From assembly GCA_021018815.1 (NCBI GenBank), contig JAITYX010000017.1:2418001-2482000 (forward strand): a stretch of 64,000 nt of DNA. Reading direction: 5' to 3'. Positions within the stretch are counted from its first letter, which is position 1. Every line of letters begins with the position of its first letter. The DNA comes from Talinum fruticosum (lineage: Eukaryota > Streptophyta > Magnoliopsida > Caryophyllales > Talinaceae). A model generated the notes under the pieces. That model was not told where the DNA came from, searched no databases, and saw nothing but the letters and a program-made list of their open reading frames with translations. Of the stretch, positions 1 through 12,941 are shown one piece after another. The translations under genes and the position numbers were made by a program.

Positions 1-3000
1 TCAATATTACATGTGTTATATTGTTCGTTGAGATTATTATGCAAAATAATTAATTTATTTTAATTTTTATAACATGAATACCGTACCTTAATCGGTGAAG
101 TATTTTGGAAAAGAATTTTAGAAAATTAGGTTTAAATTTTAAGCACAACAATCTGTGCATTCCCATCTATGTAACCAAGCGAAAAACTTTTTCTTTTTTT
201 CTCGTGATTATACAAATGAAGGGGGTGCTTTTAATTCAAGATCTTTGTTTAGATTTGGAATTTTCTGCTTTTAATTTTGTCAGGAGAGAGAATTATTGGG
301 TGGCTAATTGTTTAGTTCATCTTCAATCCCATAATCCGTCGTGTCGATTTAGATGAAAGATATCTCTGAATTGTCTTTGATCGGGCTTTGGATGATTTGT
401 ATTTTGCGTTGGATATTTGAGTAGTATACCCATATAAAAAAAGAAAAGAAAAGGGTGAAAATTTAAAAAAAAAATTTATAATCTACAAATTTAAAAAAAA
501 ATTAATGATGCTATTATATTATTTTATTTACGATTTTTCTAAATTGAAAAAAACACACAATAGTAACAGATAATAAATATAATAAGTTTAAGCAATATTA
601 TTATTTTTGTCATCTCCATTAAACTTTAACTTATGTATTGAATGCGCTAAGTCTTGCAACACATAAGCTATATTAAAAGGGAAAATTCGTTTGTTTTTTT
701 GTTTTGGTGGGATAGAAGACTACGATTTGTTTTCAATATTAGGTTTATGAATTTATCAATTTAATTAAAAAGTTAGCCGTGGAAGCCAGCGATATCGATT
801 TTTTATTTTTTAAAATTTGTTTTTTGGCATGTCAGGCGCAGTGCGGCACCGACGAGATTGTTTAACAGTGTGAGAATGTGACCACAATTAAAATAGGAAG
901 ATCATTTTTTTAATAGAAGGAAGATCATAATTGAAATATAAGTCTTAATTAATTATTCTACTTGTTTAATATTATTTGTTGTATTTTGTAAGATAAAAAA
1001 AAGGATAAAGGAACTTCATAATTTAGTTGTCCAAGTTTTTTATAGAAAGAATTGATTCTTGTAATGACCTTATTTATTGTATTAATTAATAATTACTACC
1101 TCTATTATCAAATATTTGTCCCTTGTTTTTTTTTAACGTAAAAGTCTCAAAATAATTTTTTTAACAGTTAGAATTTAAACTCGTATCTTTCTTGTAAAAT
1201 CAATTCATATCTAACATGTTTCAAAAAAAAAATCATGTATAACAATATACTATATAATAAATATTCAAAAATACTTTCTAAATAGGATAAGTATTTTAAA
1301 CAACAAATAGATTTGAATCCAGGTAGACTCGACTCATTGCAATGGTCAACTAAGTAAAACGAGTTTCTTAATCGTTTGTTTAGCGTGGGGTAATAAAGTT
1401 GCTCATGAATTATCTTATTTGCAACCATTTAATTTTGAGGATAGGGTATGAGTTGATGATGTTTCGGATGTAATTGTTAATCGGGCATCCGATGACACAT
1501 ATGATTTTTTCACAATAAATAAGAACTAACCCTCTCCCTTGCTTGGATAAAATATATAAAAAAGTCAAACGAGTTTCATTATTTTTTATGCTTTTATATC
1601 TACAACTACACCTAGCTGTGTGCCACAAAAAACAAAAAAAAAAAACCAACTCTAAGCTATGCTACTCATTTTACCATTAATAAATATCATTTTTGTTATC
1701 AAATTAAGGTATAATATAAATTAGCTTGTTTTTAAGCAAATTCATTATAGTATATTTCAATAGAAGAAAAATCACGACTACTATGAAAATGAGCTTTTAA
1801 AAATGCTCTCTTTTAAGTGTTTTATACTAATTAATTAGTATTTTATATCATCCCTCTTGAATATAGAAAATAATGCATACAGATCAATACGGATAAATTT
1901 TAAATCTAAATTGCTGATAGAAACTTGTAAAATTTTAACTATTGCTTTTGGTAGTTTTTATAATACTTTATATTATCTAATATAAATTATAAATTCAATA
2001 TATTTCATTAACTTTTGATATATACCTATCAAAAAAAGAAATTGTTTTTAATAAGTTGAGTACTTTTTTTCATTTAATCGTATGAATAAATCAACACGTG
2101 CAAATGGATTTTATGGAATTAAACTAAATTAAAAGATTATCAAAACCTTAGCTAACGATGAAAAATAATTAATGGAAATGTATGGGAGGCAAAGTGTTCC
2201 TTCATCAAGCTCACTAGTCATGACAAAAGTAATGACACTTTAAAATGTGACAAGCCATTTTCCTTTTTAATTGACATACTATAATACAATAGGTCAAAGA
2301 AAAAATGATTTTTTTTTTTGATTTGATGTAATGGTCTTCTAACTTATGTCAATACCATAATAAAATTGCAATGATTAAAGCAAAGAAAAGAAAATTCTAA
2401 ATAATTGAAATAATTGAGTCTTCTATGGAAAAAAAAGAAAATGATTGAGTCTTTTGAATAAGATCAATATATTGTAACATTACATGAATATCCAACCGAA
2501 AGTTTTAGGTTCAATGTGTCAAACTTTTTATAAGAACCTCAAATCATTTTTTTAAATATAAAGATAAATTCTATTAATAAATAACCATGTAATATCTAAC
2601 AAATAATTTTTTTTTACAAAAATAAATCTAAAAATATAAAAAAAATTTATTTTCATAAAATTAATGGTAAATATATCCTTGTTCAACTCTGTACTTACGA
2701 TATCAATATGAGCCTACCGTATTTTTGACTTCAATATGTCGTTCTTGAACATCCGTAAGATATAATTTAACTTTATAGAATAAATTTATGTATGATGTAA
2801 TTAATTAAATGAAAGAAACATTATAAAGAATTATAAAGAATAAACTCATTAATTGCAGCAAGTCTTGAAACACAATTGACTTGACCCGTACCAAAATCAA
2901 TCCAAATTAGAGTCATTAAAACTCAGTTCAAATTTACGTTTAACTCAGCTGAAATGTTAATATTCTGAATATGACCTAAACACTATTCAATCTGATCCAA

Positions 3001-3315
3001 TCCAAACATTCCCAAACGGATACCAATAGACCCATTTACCATGCCTATTTTCAAGTACCCGAAAAAGCAAATTAGGCTTGGAAAATAAAGGCCCATCATT
3101 TTCGAACTTTATCCATATATTTTCTTCTCTTACGAAGGCAGCCCACGCCGTAGGAGTTGCCGTAATTGTGATCTTCAAAGTCGGTAGGTGTCGCCAGCTG
3201 TTGGCGCGCTGAAGCGATACTATTGAAAACGGTCTCATTCTGACCCTTCGAGTGTGGGAATGATGACTGATGACTCAGCCAATTGATCAAAATAGAGAGA
3301 GACATTGATCTTCTC
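1..3315. other. AT-rich intergenic DNA
   Basis: No coding region I can support. The stretch is strongly A+T rich with many homopolymers; the short open frames in it have no family resemblance and no plausible splice partners. The last ~150 bases before 3316 become GC-richer and are probably promoter and 5' leader of the stress-protein gene downstream. Confidence 0.7.
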
Positions 3316-3341
3316 AGAGAGAGAGAGAGAGAGAGAGAGAA
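3316..3341 (+). repeat. (GA)n microsatellite in the 5' leader of the USP gene
   Basis: About twelve GA dinucleotides run up to a short A tract, some 70 bases upstream of the USP start codon. Given the distance it probably lies in the 5' UTR or core promoter. GA tracts are common in plant 5' leaders, so a regulatory role is possible but not shown. Confidence 0.8.
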
Positions 3342-3409
3342 AAATATCAAATTCTGTTCAAAACCTATCTCTCAGCTGACCCCTGACCTGTTCTTCCTCC
3401 TCATCGCCG

Positions 3410-5434
3410 ATGGCCGGAAACCTGAAGTGCGTGGTCGTCGCCGTCGACGGCAGCGAGGAGAGCATGAGCGCTCTGCGCTGGGCTCTCGATAACGTCACCG
3501 TCCGATCGCCGGAAGAAGGTGGCTCCTTCGTCGTCCTCCACGTCCAACCTCCTCCTTCTATCGCTGCCGGTATCAACCCTGGCACCATCCCTTTTGGCGG
3601 TCCCAGTTAAGTTTCGTTGTGATTTCTCTCTCTCCTCTCCCCCTCTCTTCCGATTATTTACTTTTTCGCCGTTCAATGTTGTGTTGATGATTGAGTTTGC
3701 TCAATTATTTTTTGAATTGATTGGGGAAAATTTTAGGTTTGGAGGTGCCTGCTATTGCGTCGGCAATTGAAGCTCATCAGCAACGTATCACGGAGGCTAT
3801 TCTCACCCGCGCTTTAGAAGTTGCTGCGGAAAAGAATGTGAGTGAGTGCTACTTTTTGATATTTGTTAGGTTTGAAAATTTATTATCTTGTCGATGGTTT
3901 CTTTCTTTTCCCGTGTGATTTGATTGTGATTCTTATATTGTTTTCAATACATATTAGTGGAATTTGTTCGGCTGGGGAAAGGATTAGGAAGTTGTGGGGT
4001 TCAATTCATGAATAATTAGGGAATTTGACGAGAAAAAGCGGAGCTCTCTATATTTACATTATAGTAGAAGAATCATAGAATGGAAAGCTTAGTTCGAGCT
4101 AGCGAAGTTGGCATTGCACAACTGAAGACAGATCTGGAGGAATATTGGAGAAATAGATAAACAATACTTGTACAGTCGTCCAAAAAATTCTTTTGCTTCC
4201 TTCTCTTGTAGGTTTTTAAGGTTAGTTGCAAACAACTAATTAAAAAACAGTGTCTACTTAATGGCTTAAGATAAATGGTAAGGACAAGAATGTGAATAAT
4301 CATAGCCTATGTTACATTGGATGAAGGTAAGTCCTTGTACTTACTCGAGACCAAAAATTTAATCTTGTTGGTAACTTGGTTTTCAGGTTAATGTCAAAAC
4401 ACATATTGTTACTGGGGATCCAAAGAAAAAGATATGTGAAGTTGTTGATAATCTGCATGCTGATTTGCTTGTGATGGGAAATCGTGCTGTTGGACGCTTC
4501 AAAAGGTAAATTTTCTTTGCTAATTTGAACTAGTTGACTAGTAGCATCCGCGGTTCAGCTTCTTCCTCTTTATACCATCTGCTTTCATTTGGATGGCAAA
4601 GTATTTTGCTGGATGTTGACCTTGCTAAGGATGATATGTGACAATCCTTAAAGTGAGTTGAGTGTGGTTTAATGCCAGGGCTGTTGTCAACGGTATTATA
4701 CTTCTCCATCTTGAATTCACCTATAGAATCATGACAATGTAACATCTGTGGCCATTTACGTGCTAAAATGCAACTGCTGAACTAGAGGACTTTGTGTTGG
4801 CAGAGTTTTTTTGGGAAGCGTGAGCAAGTATTGCAGCAACCATGCGTCTTGCCCTGTTGTTGTAGTGAAGGCTGAGCCTGGACAAGGTTTACAAGGTATG
4901 TCAAACAGTGAGGACAGCATTTTAACGCATTATTATAATCAGTAGATTTGGAGATTTTGTATGATGGTGTCCCTTTTTGGGCTTCCTAGAATTTGACGAA
5001 TACCATTTAACCTTCTATGGGGTACAAGCAGTGTTGGGCTGATGGCCTACCACTCATCTGCACTCCCCCCCAACAATACTCTGGGGGCAACAACTTCCCT
5101 CTTTATTTAAGGGAGTTGTGTATGTTGGGCTTAGACATCCGTCCGCCCATCACAGCCTACAGGGCACCCCTGAGATAGGGGGCTAGTATGTGGACCTACT
5201 TACCAATTAAAAAAATCTTCTATGGGTGTCCACTTTTAAATGTTTTAAGGATTCTATAGAGATATTTAATGTCTTTTCGCTGTTAATGGTTGCCTGGGAC
5301 ACCATCTCAGCATAATGTCTTTTTGTTTATGATAGATGAAGTAAAGTTCATACCTCATTATGACCTGCCGAATGTATGGATTGAAGTTTAATTTCATCTG
5401 ATTCTTTTGTTTTGCAGCATATGGTGGTCAATGA
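3410..5434 (+). CDS. Universal stress protein A-like protein (5 exons, ~174 aa)
   Basis: Predicted exons are 3410-3605, 3737-3837, 4387-4505, 4804-4895 and 5418-5434. They join in phase to 525 nt (174 aa), the usual size of a single-domain plant USP. The N-terminus (VVVAVDGSEES..ALRWALDN) is the typical USP first strand and helix. The nucleotide-binding loop is GNRAVGRFKRVFLGSVS, close to the G-2X-G-9X-G(S/T) motif of ATP-binding USPs but with Ala at the second Gly. The end CSNHASCPVVVVK is classic for the plant family. USPs are small soluble, usually dimeric proteins that bind nucleotides and respond to stress; the precise role here is unknown. The tiny last exon (adding AYGGQ) is the least certain part: reading through the exon-4 donor instead adds about 16 residues to a stop near 4945. 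A 195-bp retroposon sits in the last intron. Confidence 0.93.
5012..5226 (+). mobile_element. Short retroposon (SINE-like) in the last USP intron
   Basis: The 195-bp insert 5022-5216 is flanked by a perfect 10-bp direct repeat CTTCTATGGG (5012-5021 and 5217-5226) and ends in an A-rich tail, AATTAAAAAAAT. Flanking duplication plus A-rich 3' end is the signature of target-primed retroposition, and the size fits a SINE. I see no convincing tRNA-like A and B boxes, so the family is unassigned. It lies within an intron and does not touch the splice sites. Confidence 0.65.
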
Positions 5435-5621
5435 TGTAGCTCAAACATATGTCCCTCTGTATTCTCTACTTCAATCGATAAATGTGGAGGTTATCTGCTG
5501 TCCCTGTATATATTGTCTGGATGCATATGGTGTTATTTGCTATTTAGAGTTCATCTGCCCTGAATATACCCCCCTCTCTTTTTTCTTTCAAACACAAACA
5601 TGAAAGAGTACCTTTTTTTTC

Positions 5622-5652
<31 letters not shown>

Positions 5653-7595
5653 GTCATAAAAATGTTGTAATTAAATTGATTGCTTTTGTTAGCAATAGAG
5701 CTTCTGTTGTTGTATGCATTTTATAGTGTGAGAGGCACTTAAGCACTCTGTATAGTGCCACCAAAGTTGTTTTCTGGGGTGATTCATTTGATTTGTACGG
5801 AATAATCATTTTATATTTTGTAAGTGCGTTCTGCCATTGCATTTCACCATCACCTGTAATGTACTGCATGCAACTAAGAAGACCCATTTCTGCTTCCAGA
5901 CATTGAGGATTTTGCCAAAATGATGATATGTACCAAGTCTCACATTCCACCATACTACAGAATCGAACTTGGGATGCCACACTTACACTCGTACACAAAG
6001 TGTGCAGATGTGATTGGTTGGCCTAGCCTCTAGCTAGCCTCACCCCCTCCCTCTTCTCTGTCTCGGGTTCTAATCCTTTCTTGTCCTTGTTGATTTGCCG
6101 ACAAACCCCTCCCAGCTTTTTCTCTCCCCCTTTTGCGGGGTTCGCCCTTCTGAGGGCTACTCACCTGCATGTACTGCAACGGCTTAAGAAGAGAGAAATG
6201 CCGTTGTTTAGCCTCATTTCCCCTATAGTGGGAAATTTTTTAGCTGATACGGTAACACAATTCGAATCTGATCTAAAATAATAGAGCCAAAATAAACCCA
6301 TATGAGCTTAATCAATTTTAATCCAAAGTCATATTTCAAGATTGATACTAAAGTTAACCCTAAAGTGTGTAGATACGTACATCTTCTATGTTTTAAACTC
6401 TATGCTAGCAAGATCTACATTGAATTACTTACTACTATATACTTGACTAAACTTATATGTGAGTCAAAATCTGATTAAAGTAGCAGAATAATAATAGTAC
6501 ATCCACATTAGAGTTGATCACGAGATGCAAAGAATATTTGGACTTATGCATCATATTATTATAGAACGGTGGGACCCGAGCACACAAACAGAAATGAACC
6601 CCCAAAAAAAAAAAAAAGTTAATGGAAGCCCGTGACTAGCCCGACCCCTCAGGCACAGCAGGTGGGTCTTCTTAAGGACAAAATAATTTCCAACTTCATA
6701 TATTCCACTTTCAATTTGCCTTATTTAGGGTCCCCGCATCAAATTCACGAGTTGGATTTTAGTGACCTTAATATTTTTGTGAGTTCCATGATTGACCTTT
6801 CGGGAATTTGGATAATTCTGTATATGTTATGATTTTTTTCTATGATTTCCCACCTCACATTCCTCAACACATATTGTTGCTCATAGTTTTTCAATCATGG
6901 GTTTTGATCAAGTTCACAATATGCTAATGATAAAATTATCTGATACTGATTCATTTAATTAGTAGCGATTGTTTAGTACTGTTTATCATTTTTTAAAAAT
7001 TCTTTTAAACATATATTTACAATAGCTTACTATTTATCACTATGAATTACAATAAGATTTTTCATTTACGAAAAATAAAAATAGTTACTGTTCTTTCAAA
7101 TCAGATTATAATAAATTATTAAAATGAGTCGGTATATTTTCAATAAAGTTGTCATAGTATAATTTCTCATGAGAAAACATTATTCAATGGGGAATTTCGC
7201 AAATATTAAGGTAATTCATATGAGCACATGAATATTACACGATATAAGATAATAGAGTACTTGTTGTCATGTGATAGGATCTTAAGATCTCTGCCATTTT
7301 TTTTTCTTGAACTTCAAACTGAGCTTCTATATTAGTTTATTATTTTACTTCGTCTGATAGTTGCAGACTTCCTTCCAAATTGCAGCTTTGTCACTTTCCA
7401 ATGCATTCAGTAAAGAAGATAACAGACAATCATGTATATACTTACTATATCTCCTTCATATTAGTGGTCAATTTTTGAATAAGAAAACTGTATACTATAA
7501 TATGCTTTGGCCTATGGGTCTATTGTATTTTCCATTTATTTATTTTTATATTTCATCAGGGGTATTTTGGTAATTTCAATATGCATGATAAGTCC
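5435..7595. other. Intergenic region between USP and protease genes
   Basis: Contains a (TG)n microsatellite at about 5633-5652 next to a poly-T/CT stretch, and otherwise AT-rich unique-looking DNA. An open frame of 114 codons on the minus strand (5654-5998) has no recognisable motif and I do not call it a gene. The last 250 bases should hold the promoter of the protease gene. Confidence 0.6.
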
Positions 7596-7605
7596 TTATA
7601 TATAG
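7596..7605 (+). promoter_or_regulatory. TATA box of the AED3-like protease gene
   Basis: TTATATATAG lies about 70-78 bases upstream of the chosen start codon at 7674, followed by a C-rich stretch where transcription could start. It also argues against the in-frame upstream ATG at 7581, which would lie before the TATA element. Confidence 0.6.
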
Positions 7606-7673
7606 CCCCTCGTCCCATGCAAAGGATAACACCTTATCCCGAAAGAGAGCGAAAAAAGGCGAAGTCACTCATC

Positions 7674-9004
7674 ATGGACTTGGCCACTACACTCTTCTTC
7701 TTTGCCCTTCTCACCACCACCACCACCAATACCAAAGCCGCCACCAACCCGCAATGCACCTCTTCGAAATCCAACCAACCCGACGACCTCTCGGTCTTCC
7801 ACATCTACGGCGAGTGCTCGCCCTTCTCCCCACGGAGGCCCGAGCCATGGCACGACACCATCCTCAACATGGCCTCAAAGGACCCAAAGAGGGTCGCTTT
7901 TTTAGATAGCCTAGTGGCCCAAAAGCCCACTTCTGCTCCGATAGCCTCGGGCCAAACTATCCTCAACATCGGCAACTACCTTGTCCGAGCCCAGATTGGG
8001 ACCCCGGCCCAACTCATGTTCATGGTCCTAGACACGAGTTACGATGCTTCGTGGGTCCCGTGCTCTGGCTGTTTGGGCTGCTCCCCTAGTCATGTCTTCT
8101 CCCCCAACTCCTCCACCACTTTCGGCCCGTTGGACTGCTCCTCGGCTCAATGCACCCAGGCTCGCGGGCTCGTGTGCCCCGAAACTGGGTACGGGTCATG
8201 CCAATTCAACCAATCCTACGGAGGTGACTCCACCTTGTTGGCCACCCTGTCACGTGACTCACTCACGTTGGGCAAGGACGTGATCCCCAACTACTATTTT
8301 GGGTGCATCAATGCTATTTCCGGTAACTCCATCCCACCACAGGGATTATTGGGCCTTGGCCGTGGGTCATTATCTCTTTTATCTCAGTCCACTTCTCTCT
8401 ACAACGGAGTCTTCTCCTACTGCCTCCCAAGCTACAAGTCCTACTACTTCTCCGGGTCACTCAAACTCGGCCCATTGGGCCAGCCCAGTCGGATAAAGAC
8501 CACCCCCTCCTCCGCAACCCCCACCGGCCCTCCCTCTACTACGTCAACCTAACTGGAGTCAGTGTGGGCCGGGTCAGCGTACCCATCCCAGCTCAATACC
8601 TCGGATTCGACCCCAACACCGGGGCAGGGACCATCATTGATTCGGGTACGGTCATAACACGCTTCGTACCCGACGTCTACAACGCCATCCGGGACGAGTT
8701 CAGGGCCCAAGTCCAAGGCCCGTTTAGCTCGATCGGGGCATTCGACACCTGCTTTCCAGTGACCCATGAGCAAGTGGCGCCCATAGTGACCCTGCACTTT
8801 GAAGGGCTGGACTTGAAGCTGCCAATGGAGAACACTCTGATTCACAGCAGCGCCGGGTCGATGGCTTGCTTGGCAATGGCGTCGGCGCCGAGTAATGTGA
8901 ACTCGGTGTTGAACATCATAGCAAGTTTGCAGCAGCAGAACCTTAGGATTCTGTTTGATACAGTTAATTCTCGCCTTGGAATTGCTCGTGAGCTCTGTAA
9001 CTAA
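7674..9004 (+). CDS. AED3: AED3-like apoplastic aspartyl protease, interrupted by a -1 frameshift
   Basis: Intronless pepsin-like (A1 family) protease, closest in my memory to Arabidopsis AED3 (At1g09750). The start at 7674 gives a hydrophobic signal peptide (MDLATTLFFFALL) for secretion. The first catalytic motif is LDTSYDASWVPCSGC, with DTS in place of DTG as in the AED3 group; the second is IIDSGTVITRF. Also seen are a cysteine-rich N-terminal insert, the QSYGGDS and PQGLLGLGRGSLSLLSQ blocks and the C-terminal RILFDTVNSRLGIA block. Family members are cleaved, secreted proteases linked to systemic immunity or development. The frame breaks in the C run 8503-8507: before it reads GSLKLGPLGQPSRIKTTP, after it, one frame over, LLRNPHRPSLYYVNLTGVSV. 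One more C would give a continuous 443-aa protein, the normal family length. No second disablement is seen. Confidence 0.9.
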
Positions 9005-10343
9005 GTGGTTCTGGTTTAATTTGAACGTTAGCTATAGTGTGATGTAATTCAAGTACTCTTTAAGGTGGCAGTTGAGGTTGGATTGTTGTTGGAAAAATTG
9101 TTGTTGTCACGTGGCGAACAATTGCTAAGGCAAGTTTTTTAATTTGAAGGTTTTTAATGGTTAAAGACAGACGTATTAGTGGTTTTGGACTAATAGACGC
9201 CTTATTCTGTCTTGAGATACACATATAATCAATTTAAGTTCTCGTAATGTAGTTTTGTACTAAAAATATCAACTTTGTAAATCAAATACTAAAACTCGTA
9301 ATTTCATAATTAAATATAAGAGTAATTTTCTGTTATTTTTATTAATTGCTCCGAAAACATACTTACCAATCATTTGATATTAATGATATATATGAAGGTC
9401 ATGTCGGATAAATAAATGTTGGAAAAGGACTTGCATTTTCAGTGATTGCATTTGTACATAATATTCCATTCGATCCCTTTGAGTGGTGGGGGTATCTTCT
9501 ATCTATATATGCACGTGACTAACTTGACTTTCACGTCCTCCTCTCTCTTTAATTTGCTGATATATAGCATATTATTTTTGATTTTCTGTGCACGTTAATA
9601 TGAGACCTGTCCTACCAAGCAAGCACATTGTTATTATTTGTTGTAAATTATTTTTGTATATTTGCATTGTAAACGGATGGTGTTACATAAGTTCTTTCAA
9701 TTATCTAAATAAATAACTATGTCATTTATTTATTATTAAAGATTAGAACAGAAGTCAATTAACTTGATTAAGACAAAGGAGGTCATCATATACACTTTTT
9801 AAATGTCTTGATTCAACTTAAATTAATATGTTTTAAGGTTTTAAATTATAAAATTTTTAATAATTATATTTATTAATTATGAACTATAAAATTTTTATAT
9901 CTGTCGGTTACTTTAACATGCATAAAATGATATACTATTGAATCAACCCTATTAATGAATGCGTATTATACACATAATTTTATAATTGTAAAAAATTATG
10001 TGTAGACAGATCATTTTACACAAATTATAAATTTTAACACCATTACAATCTTGAATCATGTATCTGTTTTTTTTAATTTAGTATATAATAATATAACTTT
10101 AAATTAATCTAAGAGAAGACACTTAAAAGGTGTCTTGTAACAAATTATATTATCCCTCTTTTTTCCTTTTCTTTCTTATTTTTGGGGTTCTTATCTCAAT
10201 CTTTTCTCCTCTCTAGTAAACCAACACTTATACTATATATATATAAATTATTTTGAAAGAAATTATAATAGTGAATAAACAATAAAACCAAAATTCTCTT
10301 TAAAATTAGGATGACTATAGCTCATGCATGATGAGTGATTGAG
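9005..10343. other. AT-rich intergenic region between two convergent genes
   Basis: The protease gene ends on the left and the methyltransferase-like gene ends on the right, so this holds two 3' UTRs and AT-rich spacer. No coding potential, RNA gene or transposon ends recognised. Confidence 0.6.
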
Positions 10344-11560
10344 TCATCCCCACCATTGGTGCACAACAACACCAACATCCCTAAGCCTCCCATACAAAGC
10401 CAAACATTCCCAATATGCCCTCTTGCTCTTCCCCCTTTCCCCCATGGCTTACACTCCAAGAAAAGCTCATCCACTAGAACAATGGCTTTACTCTTGAGCA
10501 TCTCCTCCACCACCTCCGCATCCGCCTTCATCACCACGTACTCTTCCGCCCTGACGTTCCTCCACAGCCAATCGGATATCCCCATCTGCGTCGGTGGGCC
10601 CTCCCATGCATCGTCCGACGACGTCTCCACCTCAGTTTCCGGGACTGTCTCAATGTGGTATATATCAAAGTCTTTGTTCCGGGTCGGGTAGTTCTGCTCG
10701 AACCACCGGGTAGACCCGTGCCCGCCACCCACGTTGATGTAGACCCGCCTCGAGTAGCCTTCCAAGTTGTCGTTGAGGAGGTCAGGGAGGAACTTAGTCT
10801 TCCTTAAGTACGTCCTTGATTTTCCCGAGGCGGACCTTGGTGGCTCTAAGAGGACGTCTTCGAGGTTTCCGAGGACGGCCTTCTTTTCCTCGGACAAGAA
10901 CTGAAGAAGCTTCCTGTGTGTTGCCAACTGCGGCGTCGGTTTAGCGTTGTAGGTTTTGTGCATGGCGACAAAAGTGGCTCCCTTGCTGACCCTTCGGAGG
11001 TAAGCCATCTTGTAGTTTGGCGGAGCTCTGAAAGGGTCTTTGCTGACCTGGACGATGAGGGTGCCACCAAGCTTTAGGGTTCGATCGACTAGTCCTCGTA
11101 CCTTGCCATGATCGAAGCAGTTTGTGAAGGCGATATCAAAGCTCTCATCTGGGACTAAACGGTGTCGTTCGGTGTCCCACGGTGAGATGAAGACGTTCTC
11201 CCCGTCAGCCAGGGTTTCGGGCATCCCTTGTTGCTCGCGGCTATTGACAATGATGGATTTGAGCTTGGAGGTTGTCAATATGCCTTGTTTGGCGAGATCA
11301 TCTAGCAACAATGGGAGTGACTTCAAATCCAAGGAATTGTATTTATAATTACTTGGTAGGGTTTCTCTGAAATTCGCACTGAGCCCCGGTAAAACCATGA
11401 TTAGGAGGGCAAGAACCAGAGCTTGAGCGAGGATTTTCGTGACCTTCAAGTTAGAAAGCCGAATTTCTAGGAACGAATTAGGGTTTGCATGGCATCCATG
11501 CAAATAGTTATATTTTTCGTGCACGTAAGGTAGCTTCATCCTCACGTAATTGAGCTTCAT
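10344..11560 (-). CDS. Membrane-anchored methyltransferase-like protein (DUF7870 type), -1 frameshift near the C-terminus
   Basis: Single-exon gene. From the Met at 11560 (MKLNYVRMKLPYVHEK) it has a cytosolic basic N-terminus, a transmembrane segment (ILAQALVLALLIMVLPGL), a region like a degenerate SAM-dependent methyltransferase (FDIAFTNCFDHGKVRGLVDR, LKLGGTLIVQVS) and the block YINVGGGHGSTRWFEQNYP that I associate with the plant DUF7870 family. An upstream in-frame Met at 11623 is possible. The literal frame ends in an atypical tail stopping at 10322. One frame over, from about 10431, it reads GKSKRAYWECLALYGRLRD and ends HQWWG at 10344-10346, which is the family-like end. The switch falls in C runs on the plus strand at 10431-10435 or 10439-10443; one more base gives 405 aa. 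The likely location is the endomembrane system (Golgi or ER). Substrate unknown, and methyltransferase activity is only an inference. Confidence 0.75.
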
Positions 11561-12904
11561 TATTCTATTTATGTGTCTCTTTTTTGGTGTCGCAAATTGT
11601 GGATGAGATGTTATAGGTAGCACGGTGATGGCCCGTGGGCAGATTGCTGATCAACCGTGGTGGAGTGGTTGCTGGTGAGGAAAAATAGAAAAGTTGATTA
11701 AGAACTATGAGAAGCAAAAAATTGATTTCTAAAACTCATAGGAGAAAATTGCATAGAAAATCTATAGTTTCTAATTTCTAGACTAGGGTAAGGAAATTAA
11801 GAGGGTTGCTGGGGGTGTTTATTATTAATACTACACGAAAATACAAGGAATCCCTAGCGAGTGCAAAACCTGGAGGCGGTGTGATTTCCACCCACAATAG
11901 CGACACGGGAAAATTTGTCCTTAGAACCTGATAAAAACATCAATTGTAACAGCCTCTGTACCTCCATGCCTTGCTGAAAGTCACCAATCTTCCCTCTAGC
12001 TGACCCAGATTGACAGACTTCGCAATCAATCCGACTACTAAAAGTTAGGAGCACGTATGCATGTATATGATCGATCAAAAGAATACATGAGAGAAACTCT
12101 AATTGATGGATCAATCAATGCAACCCAAAGTACTTTAATTCAATGAAGAACCAAAGGCTTTGGGTCAGCGATTGAAGGAAGTGCCTTTTGTTTTGGTTTT
12201 GCGAGTATAGAGAGAGATCAATTCAGGTCTTGGAATGGAATCGATTTAGAACAAATACATTTAAGGAAAGAGAGGTTAAGATAAATTTGATGAAAATGGC
12301 TGGAAACCGAAAATTAAGGTGAGCCAATTTTTAGTAAAATCTTCTCTGCCGTTATTATCTTTGGCTGCCTCCTTATGTATCAACTCATACAAATTTGCGA
12401 TTCAAATCTGGCCTAAGTTTTCATCGATTATTATCTACCTGGCTAGATTCGGCAAAAGGGATGACAAATTCAGTTTTAATTTGTTCAAATTCTAGTTTAT
12501 AATACAATAAAAGTCTCACAACTTGCAAATCAATCTCAATCGATGATAATAGTCACCCATTCGAGGTCGATATTGTCATTGAACAATTATATACCGTATT
12601 CTAAACACCTTATAAAAATATAGTGTAATAAATTTTTAGCCACCCGCAAAATTTAGATTACTTTTTATATAATCAATATGGTATACCAAGATCAATAATA
12701 CGATAATTTTGTCTTGAAATTTGGTTGAAAATGAGCGTGACATACATTATGAATGAAAAGTACATATTCAAATTGAGGTTGTCAGTGCTTGTAAATTATA
12801 TAAAATCATCATATATATAGTATGTGTGTAATTTTCCTTTAGTAACTAGATTGTATTCCGATCACGGTATACAAGGTTAAACTATTAAGGTATTCCACTT
12901 GAAC

Positions 12905-12941
<37 letters not shown>

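Noticed and set aside
5654..5998. 114-codon frame on the minus strand downstream of the USP gene
   Set aside because: No recognisable motif, no splice partners, located in 3' flanking DNA.
7581..7673. Upstream in-frame ATG for the protease
   Set aside because: It lies before the TATA box and would put 31 charged residues ahead of the signal peptide.
11854..12114. 86-codon minus-strand frame upstream of the methyltransferase-like gene
   Set aside because: No family resemblance; could at most be 5' UTR of that gene.
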